From: CAVSWT01 sp963746735
GTDB taxonomy: Bacteria > Bacteroidota > Ignavibacteria > Ignavibacteriales > Ignavibacteriaceae
NCBI GenBank assembly: GCA_963746735.1
Contig: CAVVCO010000017.1
Location: 190,729 to 254,728, forward strand
Direction of reading: 5' to 3'
Length of the DNA: 64,000 nt
In this document: positions 9,983 through 18,613 of the stretch, one piece after another
Layout: every line of letters begins with the position of its first letter
Numbering within the stretch: the stretch's first letter is position 1
Translations under genes and position numbers: made by a program
The notes under the pieces: generated by a model
What the model was told of the DNA's origin: nothing
Seen by the model: the letters and a program-made list of their open reading frames with translations, nothing else
The model's database searches: none

Positions 9983-10831
9983 TTAATATTTGAAAAATCC
10001 TTCCCCGGTTTTTCTGCCTAATTTATTTGCAGCAACCATTTTTTTTAATAAAGGACAAGGTCTGTACTTTGTATCATTAAATCCGTTGTAGAGTACTTCC
10101 AAAATTGCTATGCATACATCTAATCCAATGAAATCAGCCAAAGTTAATGGACCCATAGGATGATTCATTCCTAGCTTCATAACCGTATCAATATCTTCTG
10201 CGGAAGCAACCCCTTCAAATAAAGCAAATACAGCTTCATTTATCATTGGCATTAAAATTCTATTCGAAATAAAACCCGGGTAATCAAAAACTTCAACTGG
10301 AGTTTTATCTAATCTTAAAGATAAATCACTAATAGTTTTGAAGGTTTCATCACTTGTTGAATAGCCGCGAATAACTTCAACCAATTTCATTACTGGAACA
10401 GGATTCATAAAATGCATACCAATAAATTTTTCTGGCCGATGATTCTTTGCTAATTCTGTAATTGAAATTGATGAAGTATTTGAGGCAAAAATAGAATCTT
10501 TTTTAATTATATCTTCTAACATATTAAATATTTTAATCTTAGCTTCTTTATTCTCATAAATTGCTTCTATAACTAAATCACTATTCTTGGGTATATTTTT
10601 TACTTCAATCACCGGGATTATGTGATTTAGAATTTCGATTTTTTCCTCAGATGATACTATTCCCTTTTTCACTTGCCTATCTAAATTTTTATCAATAGTT
10701 GAAATAGCTTTATCAACCAGTTCTTTGTTCATTTCAACAAGATTAACTTTGAATTTTTTTGAGGCAAAAACATGAGCAATACCATTGCCCATTGTTCCAC
10801 CGCCGATTACTGATACTTCTTTTATATCCAT
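9983..10831 (-). CDS. hbd: 3-hydroxybutyryl-CoA (3-hydroxyacyl-CoA) dehydrogenase
   Basis: NAD(P)-dependent interconversion of acetoacetyl-CoA and 3-hydroxybutyryl-CoA. The 282 aa protein starts with a Rossmann motif GGGTMGNGIA (residues 9-18) and carries the family motif HFMNPVPVMKLVEVI with the catalytic His. The C-terminal dimerisation domain (DYPGFISNRILMPMINEA, LGMNHPMGPLTLADFIGLD, GRKTGEGFFKY) is complete. It lies 6 bp downstream of the thiolase gene, giving a thl-hbd pair for short-chain acyl-CoA metabolism, either the synthetic direction from acetyl-CoA or beta-oxidation. No crotonase or acyl-CoA dehydrogenase is adjacent, so direction cannot be decided. Confidence 0.94.
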   Translation of the reverse strand: MDIKEVSVIGGGTMGNGIAHVFASKKFKVNLVEMNKELVDKAISTIDKNLDRQVKKGIVSSEEKIEILNHIIPVIEVKNIPKNSDLVIEAIYENKEAKIKIFNMLEDIIKKDSIFASNTSSISITELAKNHRPEKFIGMHFMNPVPVMKLVEVIRGYSTSDETFKTISDLSLRLDKTPVEVFDYPGFISNRILMPMINEAVFALFEGVASAEDIDTVMKLGMNHPMGPLTLADFIGLDVCIAILEVLYNGFNDTKYRPCPLLKKMVAANKLGRKTGEGFFKY

Positions 10832-10837
10832 TTTATA

Positions 10838-12019
10838 TTAACTTTTATAATTTTTAACTATTACCGCAGAAGCTTCTCCCCCACCGATACAAAGTGAAGC
10901 TAGTCCATAGGTTAAATTTTTCTTCTTCATTTCATGAATTAACGTTACTAAAATTCTTGCTCCGCTTGCACCAATCGGATGTCCTAAAGCTATCGCACCG
11001 CCATTAACATTTACTTTAGAATCATCTAAATTAAGTAATTTATTTACAGCCAACGAGACAACCGCAAAAGCCTCATTGATCTCAAAAATATCTATATCTT
11101 TGGTTTTCATGTTTGCTTTTTTCAAGACTTTACTTATAGCATCTGCCGGTGCAGTTGTAAATTCTATTGGTGCTTTTGCTGCAGAGCTTTGAGCAACAAT
11201 TTCAACTAATGGTTCAAGCTTTAATTCCTTTGCTTTTTCTTCTGACATAATTAATAATGCTGCGGCTCCATCATTTACACTTGAGGCATTTGCAGCTGTT
11301 ACAACCCCATCTTTTTCAAATGCCGGTTTAAGATTTGGGATTTTTTCAAATTTAACTTTTGAGGGTTCTTCATCATCTTCAACAAAAATTTCACCCGTTT
11401 TTGTTCTAATTGGAACTTCTACAATTTCCTCTTTAAATCTTTTATTTTTTTGAGCATCCAAAGCTTTTTTATAGGAATTAATTGCAAATTCATCTAGCTG
11501 TTGCCTAGTAAAAGAAAATTTTCTTGCACAATCTTCAGCGCAGCTGCCCATGTGAAAATTATTATAAACATCCCACAAACCATCGACAACCATCGAATCG
11601 ATAATTTCACCATTACCCATTTTATATCCGAACCTTGCTTTAGTCATAACATAAGGGGCATTGCTCATACTTTCCTGGCCGCCAGCTATGATAATATCAG
11701 CATCATTTAATAAAATTGCTTGATGAGCAAGCATTACGGCCTTCAGGCCACTTCCACACATTTTATTAATTGTTAAGCATTCCGTTTTGTCAGGTAGTCC
11801 GGCGAAAATAGCAGCTTGTCTTCCAGGTGCTTGTCCTAACCCAGCAGTTAAAACATTTCCCATAATAACTTCATCAATTAAATTCACATCAAGTTTTGAT
11901 TCCTCTATTAAAGATTTAATTGCTATGCTGCCAAGCTGTGGTGCGCTTAAAGAAGAAATAGCTCCGCCAAATGATCCAATGGGAGTTCTTTTGGCAGATG
12001 TAATTACAACTTTCCGCAT
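10838..12019 (-). CDS. thlA: Acetyl-CoA C-acetyltransferase (thiolase)
   Basis: Condenses two acetyl-CoA to acetoacetyl-CoA or the reverse. The 393 aa length is standard. Active-site residues are visible: Cys88 in NKMCGSGLKA, the NEAFAV motif, His347 in GHPIGASGAR and Cys377 in CIGGGEA. A good ribosome binding site (AAAGGTGA) precedes the ATG at 12019. First gene of a two-gene operon with hbd. The thiolase family cannot be split into biosynthetic and degradative types from sequence alone; the length and pairing with hbd favour the acetoacetyl-CoA type. Confidence 0.94.
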   Translation of the reverse strand: MRKVVITSAKRTPIGSFGGAISSLSAPQLGSIAIKSLIEESKLDVNLIDEVIMGNVLTAGLGQAPGRQAAIFAGLPDKTECLTINKMCGSGLKAVMLAHQAILLNDADIIIAGGQESMSNAPYVMTKARFGYKMGNGEIIDSMVVDGLWDVYNNFHMGSCAEDCARKFSFTRQQLDEFAINSYKKALDAQKNKRFKEEIVEVPIRTKTGEIFVEDDEEPSKVKFEKIPNLKPAFEKDGVVTAANASSVNDGAAALLIMSEEKAKELKLEPLVEIVAQSSAAKAPIEFTTAPADAISKVLKKANMKTKDIDIFEINEAFAVVSLAVNKLLNLDDSKVNVNGGAIALGHPIGASGARILVTLIHEMKKKNLTYGLASLCIGGGEASAVIVKNYKS

Positions 12020-12116
12020 TTGATTTCACCTTTTATATAAATGTAAAGGAATAAACAAAAATAAAGAATTTTCAAAGAATAATCAGTTGTTTATTTCAAT
12101 AACGTAAAATAAAATA

Positions 12117-13238
12117 TTATTTAATTTGTTTTGTGAGATTTGCTAATTCAAAAATTGTATTGACAACTACAAGATTAATATTAACGTTGTTTTGAATCAT
12201 AGAAGACAATCTATCAAGAGAATAAACACAATTTGTAATTTTAATATCAGGAAATTTTAAATTGAATTTCTCAATAGTTTCCAGATGTTTTTTAAAATAA
12301 TAGTCATTTAAATTAAATCTGTGTTTTTGAATATCATTTAACCAAATTATAATCATTTGAATTAGAAGCTTTATGGTTTCTACATCACTTTCTGAAATAA
12401 GTTGGGAAAATTCTGCTAAGGCTGAATCATATTTTTTCCCAAATGAATATCTTAAAATGAAAATAGTCTTATCTAAAAGCAGCTCAAAATCATTTTCAAT
12501 TAATTTTAATGCCGTTGTTATTGAACCCCCAGAAAATTGTGCAACACTTTCTGATAATTCAGGTTCAATATTATAGTAATCAATTAAAATCTTCTTAATG
12601 TCTTTATTACTTAGAGGCTGGAAGTTTATTAGCCAGCATCTTGATCTAATTGTCTCCCTAAGTTTTTCAGGATATGGAGTAGATATAATAAATATTACAC
12701 CTTCAGGAGGCTCTTCCAAGTTTTTAAGCAAAGCATTTTGAGCAGCTTCATTCATTAAGTGAGCATCCGAGATTAAGACAACACGGTATGCAACATCACT
12801 AAAATTTAGTGAAAGAAACTTTTTAATATCTCTTATGCTATTGATTTTAATATTATTTGCTTTTGGAAGAATGATTTTATGATAGGGATTTTTGATTTTT
12901 ACAGATAATTCATCCTTAAATAATTGGATATCATCATCTGATAATTTATCAAAAGGCCCACTATCATCAGTTTCATTTTTCCCCCTGGGAAGAGGAATAA
13001 TATACTTTACAAAAGGCTCACTTAAATTGGCAATTGAATTAATTATTTGAGAATTATTTCCCGAAGGATTAACATTTTTATTCAATGCTTGAGTAAATCT
13101 TATTGCAGTATATTCTTTACCACAGCCCTCTACTCCCTGAAATAAAAACGCATGAGGAATTTTTGAAGATTCGACAATACTTTTTAATATTTCTTTAACG
13201 TAATCCTGGCCGTACAAGCCATTCCAATAATTTTCCAT
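12117..13238 (-). CDS. holB: DNA polymerase III delta-prime subunit (clamp-loader AAA+ protein)
   Basis: Component of the replication clamp loader. The 373 aa protein has a P-loop-like GVEGCGKEY at 35-43 (K-E instead of K-T/S, so ATP hydrolysis is doubtful, as usual for delta-prime), a sensor-type stretch VVLISDAHLMNEAAQNALLKNLEEPP and the arginine-finger motif RSRC. The C-terminal collar region is helical and poorly conserved. It follows the DUF2795 gene after a hairpin at 13249-13265, which may attenuate read-through. Confidence 0.88.
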   Translation of the reverse strand: MENYWNGLYGQDYVKEILKSIVESSKIPHAFLFQGVEGCGKEYTAIRFTQALNKNVNPSGNNSQIINSIANLSEPFVKYIIPLPRGKNETDDSGPFDKLSDDDIQLFKDELSVKIKNPYHKIILPKANNIKINSIRDIKKFLSLNFSDVAYRVVLISDAHLMNEAAQNALLKNLEEPPEGVIFIISTPYPEKLRETIRSRCWLINFQPLSNKDIKKILIDYYNIEPELSESVAQFSGGSITTALKLIENDFELLLDKTIFILRYSFGKKYDSALAEFSQLISESDVETIKLLIQMIIIWLNDIQKHRFNLNDYYFKKHLETIEKFNLKFPDIKITNCVYSLDRLSSMIQNNVNINLVVVNTIFELANLTKQIK

Positions 13239-13241
13239 AGC

Positions 13242-13265
13242 AAAAAAAAGGTGCTTTAAGCACCT
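13242..13265 (-). terminator. Rho-independent terminator after the DUF2795 gene
   Basis: Perfect inverted repeat AGGTGCTT / AAGCACCT (13249-13265), followed on the minus strand by eight T residues (the A run at 13242-13249). It begins 4 bp after the stop of the small DUF2795 gene and overlaps the leader of holB, so it may terminate the M23-DUF2795 transcript or attenuate holB expression. Confidence 0.8.
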
Positions 13266-13268
13266 ATA

Positions 13269-13490
13269 CTAATAATCGTCTTCGTTATAAAAAAAGTCCT
13301 CATCGGAAGGATAATCAGGCCAAATGTCTTCAATAGATTCGTAAGGTTCATCTGAATCTTCAAGTTCTATTAAATTTTCAATAACTTCATAGGGAGCGCC
13401 TATTCTATCAGCGTACTCTAATAGTTCTTCCTTTGTGGCGGGCCATGGGGCATCATCTAAGTAAGCAGCTAGCTCCACCGTCCATATCAT
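13269..13490 (-). CDS. DUF2795 domain small acidic protein
   Basis: 73 aa protein with the family motif ...PWPATKEELLEYADRIGAPYEVIENLIEL..., which I recognise as DUF2795, followed by a very acidic tail (DEPYESIEDIWPDYPSDEDFFYNEDDY). Function unknown; small DUF2795 proteins are frequent in this group, often beside cell-envelope or replication genes. It lies 13 bp downstream of the M23 peptidase gene and ends just before a strong terminator. The acidic tail suggests an interaction or nucleic-acid-mimic role, but that is only a guess. Confidence 0.85.
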   Translation of the reverse strand: MIWTVELAAYLDDAPWPATKEELLEYADRIGAPYEVIENLIELEDSDEPYESIEDIWPDYPSDEDFFYNEDDY

Positions 13491-13503
13491 AAATTAATCT
13501 CCG

Positions 13504-14445
13504 TTATAAATTTTTCGTCTTATTCTTATTAGTTATTTCAAAGAAGCTAAAATCATCAAAGAAAAATTCAATCGGATTTTGTTTAACTCCATCGTGCTCA
13601 ACTTCGTAATGAACATGAGGGCCGGATGATAATCCAGAATTACCGCTTTTAGCAATAAGATCACCTCTATTCACTTTTGTACCTCTTTTTACTTTGGCCG
13701 AAGATAAGTGGCCATATAGAGTTCTATATCCAAAACCATGATCAATTACTACTGTTAAACCATAACCGCCTTTGTAACCAACAAACTGTATAACGCCAGC
13801 ACCTGTTGCATAAACCGGAGTACCAATATCAGTTGAAATATCTATTCCTGCATGCATTCTTCTTATATGTAATATGGGATGCATTCTCATGCCAAAATCA
13901 TGATTGACGTAACCGGTACAGGGTTTAATAGCCGGCATATCGGCATATAGCTTTTTGTTTTCTTTTATTTGGTTAGTGATTTCTCCATAAAGAGTTTTTT
14001 CAAATTGAATCTTTCTTGAGACCTCATCAATATAATTAAGTGCTTTCTTTAATTCTAAGTTTTCCGGATCAGCTAAAAAATCAATATTGTTATCAATATA
14101 ACCGCCGCCAACACCAACCATTCTTTCATCATCAGAAACCGGTGGCAAATTAGCTGCAATTCTTAAGTCATCATTGACCTTCCGTAAATTATTTAACTGT
14201 TTATCCAGTCCCTTATATTCCGTCACAATGCCAGTAATTTTATCTCTTAATATTTGATTTTCATTTTTTAATTCTGAAAATCCTTTTTCGGGATTTGCGG
14301 CAGAATAAATTAGATAATAACTGCCAACAGCTAAAGAACTTGCTACAATAACAGCTACAATAAATGAAGTTAGAAATTTTGTTTTAAAATTTGTAATTTC
14401 AACAAATTGAAGCTTGGTTTTTGAAAAATAATATAATTTTTTCAT
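13504..14445 (-). CDS. Membrane-anchored M23 (LytM) family peptidase
   Basis: Predicted murein endopeptidase or LytM regulator of 313 aa. A basic N-terminus is followed by one transmembrane helix (about 24-48), a coiled-coil region (about 50-155) and a LytM domain. Zinc ligands are present: H198-x3-D202 in MHAGIDIS and H279 in the HVHYE motif. The YGHLS and GDLIAKSGNSGLSSGPHVH blocks are complete, so it should be catalytically competent. Position next to hprK and upstream of DUF2795/holB is not obviously functional. The architecture resembles the M23 proteins common in Bacteroidota genomes. Confidence 0.92.
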   Translation of the reverse strand: MKKLYYFSKTKLQFVEITNFKTKFLTSFIVAVIVASSLAVGSYYLIYSAANPEKGFSELKNENQILRDKITGIVTEYKGLDKQLNNLRKVNDDLRIAANLPPVSDDERMVGVGGGYIDNNIDFLADPENLELKKALNYIDEVSRKIQFEKTLYGEITNQIKENKKLYADMPAIKPCTGYVNHDFGMRMHPILHIRRMHAGIDISTDIGTPVYATGAGVIQFVGYKGGYGLTVVIDHGFGYRTLYGHLSSAKVKRGTKVNRGDLIAKSGNSGLSSGPHVHYEVEHDGVKQNPIEFFFDDFSFFEITNKNKTKNL

Positions 14446-14507
14446 ATTTAGGCCTCGAATGTATATAAATAGGTTAAATTTGTCAAGGCTACTTTAAATT
14501 TGGAAAA

Positions 14508-15521
14508 TTATTCGAAATCATGCTCAAAATAATCTACACCTCGAAGATCATCCGAATTTTTACTCCTAATTTTTTCCTTCAATTTTTCCTCGAAAATTTT
14601 AGGACTATCGTAGCCATAGTGCTTTAATAAATAATTTAACGAAATTACTTCCGATATAACTGTAATATTTTTCCCTGGTAAAATGGGCAGTTTTACATAA
14701 GGGATTTCTACATCAGAAATAATTACCGAATGTTCCTCGAGTCCGGTTCTCGTATATTCCCATTCTGGATCCCAAACTTCAAGTTCTACAATAACTTCAA
14801 GCCTCTTTTGATACCTTATTGCCCGTATTCCAAACATTCTTTCCACATCAATTATACCAAGCCCTCTAATTTCCATAAAGTGTTTTGCTATATTGGTTCC
14901 TGAACCCATCAGAATACCTTCGCCTTTTTTGGTGAGAATTATTACATCATCACCTACTAACCTATGCCCCCTTTCAACCAAATCCAACGCTACTTCACTC
15001 TTCCCTATGCCAGATTTTCCGACAAAAAGCATCCCTACTCCATATACATCTACTAAAGAACCGTGCACTGAAATTCTTGGAGTAAATTGGTCGTCTAAAA
15101 AATCACTAACAAAATAATTAAGTTTTGTAGTCGAAAATGGTGTTCCAAATAAAGATGTTTTATATTTATTTGCTAACTCAATAAGAACTGGGAAAGGTTG
15201 ATTGTTGTCTGTTAATATAACGCATGGAATATCGAATTTAAAAAATCTTTCAAGTGTTTCTTTCTTTTTTTCATCTGTTAATTGAGATAAATATCTTACC
15301 TCTGTGTTACCAAATAATTGTACCCTCTGGTAAGAAAATAAATCAACAAACCCGGCCAATGCTAAGCCGGGTCTGTGTAAGTTTTGTTCGTATATTTTTT
15401 TATCAAAGCCGGATTCATCAGAATAAAGCTTTAGCTTGAATTTTTCACCAGCGTATTTGTACATGAACCCAACTGAAATGAATTCTTTTCTAGATATTGC
15501 TTTAGGATCTATTTTGAACAT
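14508..15521 (-). CDS. hprK: HPr(Ser) kinase/phosphorylase
   Basis: Bifunctional ATP/PPi-dependent kinase and phosphorylase of HPr. The 337 aa protein shows the catalytic-core signatures: H153 in SVHGSLVDVYG, Walker A GKSGIGKS (168-175), LVGDD (187-191) and the C-terminal signature MEIRGLGIIDVERMFG. Its start overlaps the hpf stop by one base (TAATG), so they are translationally coupled. No ptsH or ptsI is in the window. In Bacteroidota/Chlorobi-type genomes HprK often occurs without a sugar PTS and is thought to be regulatory. Confidence 0.94.
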   Translation of the reverse strand: MFKIDPKAISRKEFISVGFMYKYAGEKFKLKLYSDESGFDKKIYEQNLHRPGLALAGFVDLFSYQRVQLFGNTEVRYLSQLTDEKKKETLERFFKFDIPCVILTDNNQPFPVLIELANKYKTSLFGTPFSTTKLNYFVSDFLDDQFTPRISVHGSLVDVYGVGMLFVGKSGIGKSEVALDLVERGHRLVGDDVIILTKKGEGILMGSGTNIAKHFMEIRGLGIIDVERMFGIRAIRYQKRLEVIVELEVWDPEWEYTRTGLEEHSVIISDVEIPYVKLPILPGKNITVISEVISLNYLLKHYGYDSPKIFEEKLKEKIRSKNSDDLRGVDYFEHDFE

Positions 15522-15820
15522 TAAGCGTGTGCAATCTTTTTAGTTTTATATTTTTTAAGCTGTCTTATTAATTTTCCTACAACTGCACTAACTGATTTTT
15601 TGAAATCGTCGGTTTCTTCCTGCGCACTAAATGTTTGTCCAGGAACCGTTAAAATAATCTCTGCAATTTTAACGTCAACTTTATTATTTCTATAACTCAA
15701 CTTTACATCAGCATTAAGTATGTCGTCATTATATTTTTCCAATGAAGATATTTCTCCATTGATGAAGTCTTTCAAGGTATCATGGGCTTTGAACTTTCGG
15801 GCCGTTATTATTACGTTCAT
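15521..15820 (-). CDS. hpf: Ribosome hibernation promoting factor (HPF/RaiA family, short form)
   Basis: 99 aa. The frame is open from an ATG at 15832, but that ATG is part of ATGGAGGAAACAATG: the GGAGG inside it is an ideal ribosome binding site 5 nt before the second ATG, so I start at 15820 (MNVIITARKF...). The sequence matches the beta-alpha-beta-beta-beta-alpha fold of the sigma54 modulation/HPF family, including the DVKLSYRN and VDVKIAEIILTVPGQTF strands and the QEETDDFKKSVSAVVGKLIRQLKKYK helix. It lacks the long-form C-terminal domain, so it would act like short HPF/YfiA. Order xer-hpf-hprK, tightly spaced. Confidence 0.9.
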   Translation of the reverse strand: MNVIITARKFKAHDTLKDFINGEISSLEKYNDDILNADVKLSYRNNKVDVKIAEIILTVPGQTFSAQEETDDFKKSVSAVVGKLIRQLKKYKTKKIAHA

Positions 15821-15836
15821 TGTTTCCTCCATTAGT

Positions 15837-16718
15837 TTAAGATTTTGGGTGAGACTTCTTGTAAGTTGATTTTAATCTTTCAATACTTACATGAGTATAT
15901 ATTTGAGTCGTAGACAAATTTTCATGCCCTAGTATCTCCTTTACTGCTCTTAAATCTGCGCCTCTATCTAACATGTGAGTCGCGGCGCTATGACGAAGCA
16001 CATGAGGACTTTTCTTTTTTATGTCACTTACTTTTGAAAGATACTTATTTACAATTCTATGAACATATCTTGGATAAATTCTAGTATTGTTTTTTGTAAT
16101 GATTAATGGTGAATCTGGAATGTTGTCATTTTTAAATTCTAAATATTCATTAATAATCGGAATGGATTTCCCTCCAACAGGCACTATTCTAACTTTGCTG
16201 CCTTTTCCAAATACTCTTAATGTTTTAGAATGCAAATCAAGATCTATGTTATTTAAATCGCAAAGTTCAGAAACACGAAGTGCGCAACCGTATAATAATT
16301 CAAAAATAATTTTTATTGTTTTAGAGTTCTCATCATTCTCATCTGCTAAATTATATATATTTAGAATCGAATCGGTTGTAGTTATTTCAGGCAGTTTTCT
16401 TTGCGCCTTAGGATTTGAAATATTTCCAGCCGGATTTGATTCTATATAACCATGCTGAAATCCATACTTAAATAGCCCTCTAATTGACGCTAGATTCCTC
16501 GATATAGATTTCTTTTCAATTCCTTTTTCACTTAAAACCATGAGGTATGATTTAATAAATTTTTCTGTTACAGAATCCATATTTTCTTTTGAATATTCTG
16601 TACAATATTCTGAAAAATTCTCTAAATCTTTTTTATATGATTTTATAGTATTTGCGGAATATCTTTTAACGTTTTCTAAGTTATCCAGGTATTGATTAGC
16701 AGCTTGATTAATCAGCAT
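15837..16718 (-). CDS. xerD: Site-specific tyrosine recombinase XerC/XerD family
   Basis: 293 aa, the normal length for Xer proteins. N-terminal SAM-like core-binding domain (residues 1-100) and catalytic domain with all key residues: R148 in GCALRVSEL, K172 in the beta-hairpin GKGSKVR, H239-x-x-R242 in HVLRHSAATHML, H265 in LGHENLSTTQIYTHV and the nucleophile Y274. Likely resolves chromosome dimers at dif. Whether it is XerC or XerD cannot be decided here. No dif-like site or mobile element boundary was seen next to it, which argues against an integrase role. Confidence 0.9.
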   Translation of the reverse strand: MLINQAANQYLDNLENVKRYSANTIKSYKKDLENFSEYCTEYSKENMDSVTEKFIKSYLMVLSEKGIEKKSISRNLASIRGLFKYGFQHGYIESNPAGNISNPKAQRKLPEITTTDSILNIYNLADENDENSKTIKIIFELLYGCALRVSELCDLNNIDLDLHSKTLRVFGKGSKVRIVPVGGKSIPIINEYLEFKNDNIPDSPLIITKNNTRIYPRYVHRIVNKYLSKVSDIKKKSPHVLRHSAATHMLDRGADLRAVKEILGHENLSTTQIYTHVSIERLKSTYKKSHPKS

Positions 16719-16786
16719 AAATTTTGATTTAATATTTCTTGCTTTTAAGTGGAAAAAAGCAATTAATTAATTACAATTAACAGTAA

Positions 16787-17233
16787 CTAATTATTTTCTG
16801 AACTCAATAAAAGGAATTTATAATTCTTTAGCAATTTATTTTCATACTTTTTCATAATTATTTTTTGAGGTTGTGTTTTGTCGTCATAACCTAATAAATG
16901 AAGAATTCCATGAATGACAAGCCTAATAATTTCTTCATTAAAACTGACATTGTATTTTTTCGAATTTGCTTCAGCATCTTTTGAAGAAATAAATATTTCA
17001 CCATCTATTAAATTCTTTTTCCCTTCATAATTAAAAGTAATTATGTCGGTTGAATAATGATGATTCAAATATTCAATATTAATTTCTTCAATTTGTTCGG
17101 TTGAGACAAAATTTATTGTTAAAGAATTTATTTTAAGTTCGAAATAATTTTTTAATTGATGTACTGTTTTGTGAACTAATAATTTATCTATTTTAATATT
17201 AGACGAATTATTTACAAATAAGTTTTTTACCAC
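16787..17233 (-). CDS. ybeY: rRNA maturation endoribonuclease YbeY
   Basis: 148 aa metalloprotein involved in 16S rRNA 3'-end maturation and ribosome quality control. The zinc motif is present as HGILHLLGYDD. The third His of the classical HGxLHLxGYDH motif is replaced by Asp followed by K-T, a variant I associate with Bacteroidota-type YbeY (GYxDKT). The N-terminal part, with the ITFNYE strand, is consistent with the fold. It is the last gene of the long envelope operon that starts at 22611, 16 bp after the hexapeptide-repeat gene. Confidence 0.85.
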   Translation of the reverse strand: MVKNLFVNNSSNIKIDKLLVHKTVHQLKNYFELKINSLTINFVSTEQIEEINIEYLNHHYSTDIITFNYEGKKNLIDGEIFISSKDAEANSKKYNVSFNEEIIRLVIHGILHLLGYDDKTQPQKIIMKKYENKLLKNYKFLLLSSENN

Positions 17234-17249
17234 TTTAATTTTTTGTTAT

Positions 17250-17816
17250 TTAATAATTCATTTTGCTTAATGAATCAATCGTAATCTTAGTATATTTTTT
17301 ATAACGCTCTGCAGATGCTTCGAAGTCATTCATTTCCGCTTCAGTTAAATCTCTTACTACTTTCCCCGGAACTCCGGCAACCAGTTTTCCAGTTGGTACA
17401 GTAAAATTTGGTTTTACAACCGTTCCGGCAGCAACTAAAGATTTTTGCTGAACTACTGCACCATCTAATATAATTGCACCCATTCCAATCAAACATAAAT
17501 CTTCAAGTGTGCAGCCATGCAATGTAACAGAATGCCCTATAGTAACTTTACTGCCAATGCTTAAAGGAAATCTTCCATTTGTTACATGAAGCATGGAGCA
17601 ATCCTGAATATTTGTCATTGAACCGATTTTAATGTAGTGCACATCTCCACGAATTACTGTGTTATACCAAACACTTGAGTGTTCGCCTATTTCTACATTA
17701 CCTATAACTTTTACTCCAGAAGCTAGGAAAACCGATTTATGAATTTTCGGGAAATATTCTAAGTAAGGAAACAATTTAATTTCTTCTGTTAAGTACCGAA
17801 CTTTGGAGGTGTCCAT
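17250..17816 (-). CDS. Gamma-carbonic-anhydrase-like hexapeptide-repeat protein
   Basis: 188 aa left-handed beta-helix protein. Hexapeptide repeats run from about residue 30 to 150 (GVKVIGNVEIGEHSSVW, TVIRGDVHYIKIGSMTNIQD, IGHSVTLHGCTLEDLCLIGMGAIILDGAVV). The zinc-ligand His residues of the family are present (DVHYI, IGHSV, LHGC). The subgroup resembles YrdA/PaaY/CaiE proteins, which are often annotated as gamma carbonic anhydrase but mostly have unproven activity. The start overlaps the upstream DUF3108 gene by 28 bp; the protein otherwise lacks an N-terminal ATG, so the overlap is probably genuine. Confidence 0.85.
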   Translation of the reverse strand: MDTSKVRYLTEEIKLFPYLEYFPKIHKSVFLASGVKVIGNVEIGEHSSVWYNTVIRGDVHYIKIGSMTNIQDCSMLHVTNGRFPLSIGSKVTIGHSVTLHGCTLEDLCLIGMGAIILDGAVVQQKSLVAAGTVVKPNFTVPTGKLVAGVPGKVVRDLTEAEMNDFEASAERYKKYTKITIDSLSKMNY

Positions 17817-18613
17817 CCTTCTCTTTTCCAGCTTATTAATTCTAAAGTTATATTACCTATAATCACTTTCATATTAGCCACTATTGGTATTGCAGCTTCG
17901 TCATCTGAAAACCAGCCTTCAAAATGGCCGGTTAATCCAAAGACGCTTACAAAATCAGTGTAGCCTTCAATCCTTACACATGCAATATCATAATCAACTG
18001 CGTCTATGGAAATATCGGAGACTTCGTTATAATAATTAACTTGAGTAGATACCTTTTTTTCAGTTACAAAGCAAGGGATGTCTTGGTTTTTAATTTGCCC
18101 TGTGTTCATCCTGGCATAATAAAAAATGGACAATCCGTCCTGATATTCTTTATCTGCTGAAGTAGTTGAATCTACCCATACTTGGTGCGGATAGACTTTA
18201 CCCTTTTTTATATGGATCTTGGAATTTTTATAGTCAAAATTGTAATCAGTAAAAGTTGTATAATCATCACCTTTAACTAAGCCGCGGAAAAAAATTGAAG
18301 CTGTATCTTCATTAATTTTAGTTTCATAAATTTGATGAAGATTAACAAACGGTACTCCAGAATAGGAATCTATAAAAGCCATTGCTTTGTAGTAGGTTTT
18401 GCCTTTTTCTGTATTCTTGCTTAATATTTTTAATTTAACTTCGCCAAGTTTTATTAAAGAATATTTGACAACATAGGTAAGCTCTTCGCCAACTTGCAAC
18501 TTCTTTTCTATATACGGACTGCTTCCCGATATTTTATTTTTTTGAATAGCGAAAGGAGAACTGAAAAAAAAAGAAAATAAAATAATAATTAAAAACCGTC
18601 CAATTATTTTCAT
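17789..18613 (-). CDS. DUF3108 domain-containing exported protein
   Basis: 274 aa protein with an N-terminal signal sequence (residues 1-22). The body matches the DUF3108 pattern: LQVGEELTYVVKYSLIKLGEVKLKIL near the start, conversion-type strands such as YYKAMAFIDSYSGVPF, and a C-terminal segment on converting measured to physical quantities that ends IPIVANMKVIIGNITLELISW. Function is not known; the family is predicted periplasmic and is often encoded near outer-membrane biogenesis genes. It overlaps ctpA by 4 bp (ATGA), so the two are translationally coupled. Confidence 0.85.
   Translation of the reverse strand: MKIIGRFLIIILFSFFFSSPFAIQKNKISGSSPYIEKKLQVGEELTYVVKYSLIKLGEVKLKILSKNTEKGKTYYKAMAFIDSYSGVPFVNLHQIYETKINEDTASIFFRGLVKGDDYTTFTDYNFDYKNSKIHIKKGKVYPHQVWVDSTTSADKEYQDGLSIFYYARMNTGQIKNQDIPCFVTEKKVSTQVNYYNEVSDISIDAVDYDIACVRIEGYTDFVSVFGLTGHFEGWFSDDEAAIPIVANMKVIIGNITLELISWKREGWTPPKFGT

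Noticed and set aside
15350..15372. Perfect stem ACCCGGC/GCCGGGT
   Set aside because: Lies inside the hprK coding sequence, with no T run after it and intact translation, so chance or codon-level effect.
15837..16718. Tyrosine recombinase as phage or ICE integrase
   Set aside because: Xer length and all residues typical, flanked by hpf/hprK and ybeY housekeeping genes, no att-like repeats or mobile cargo.
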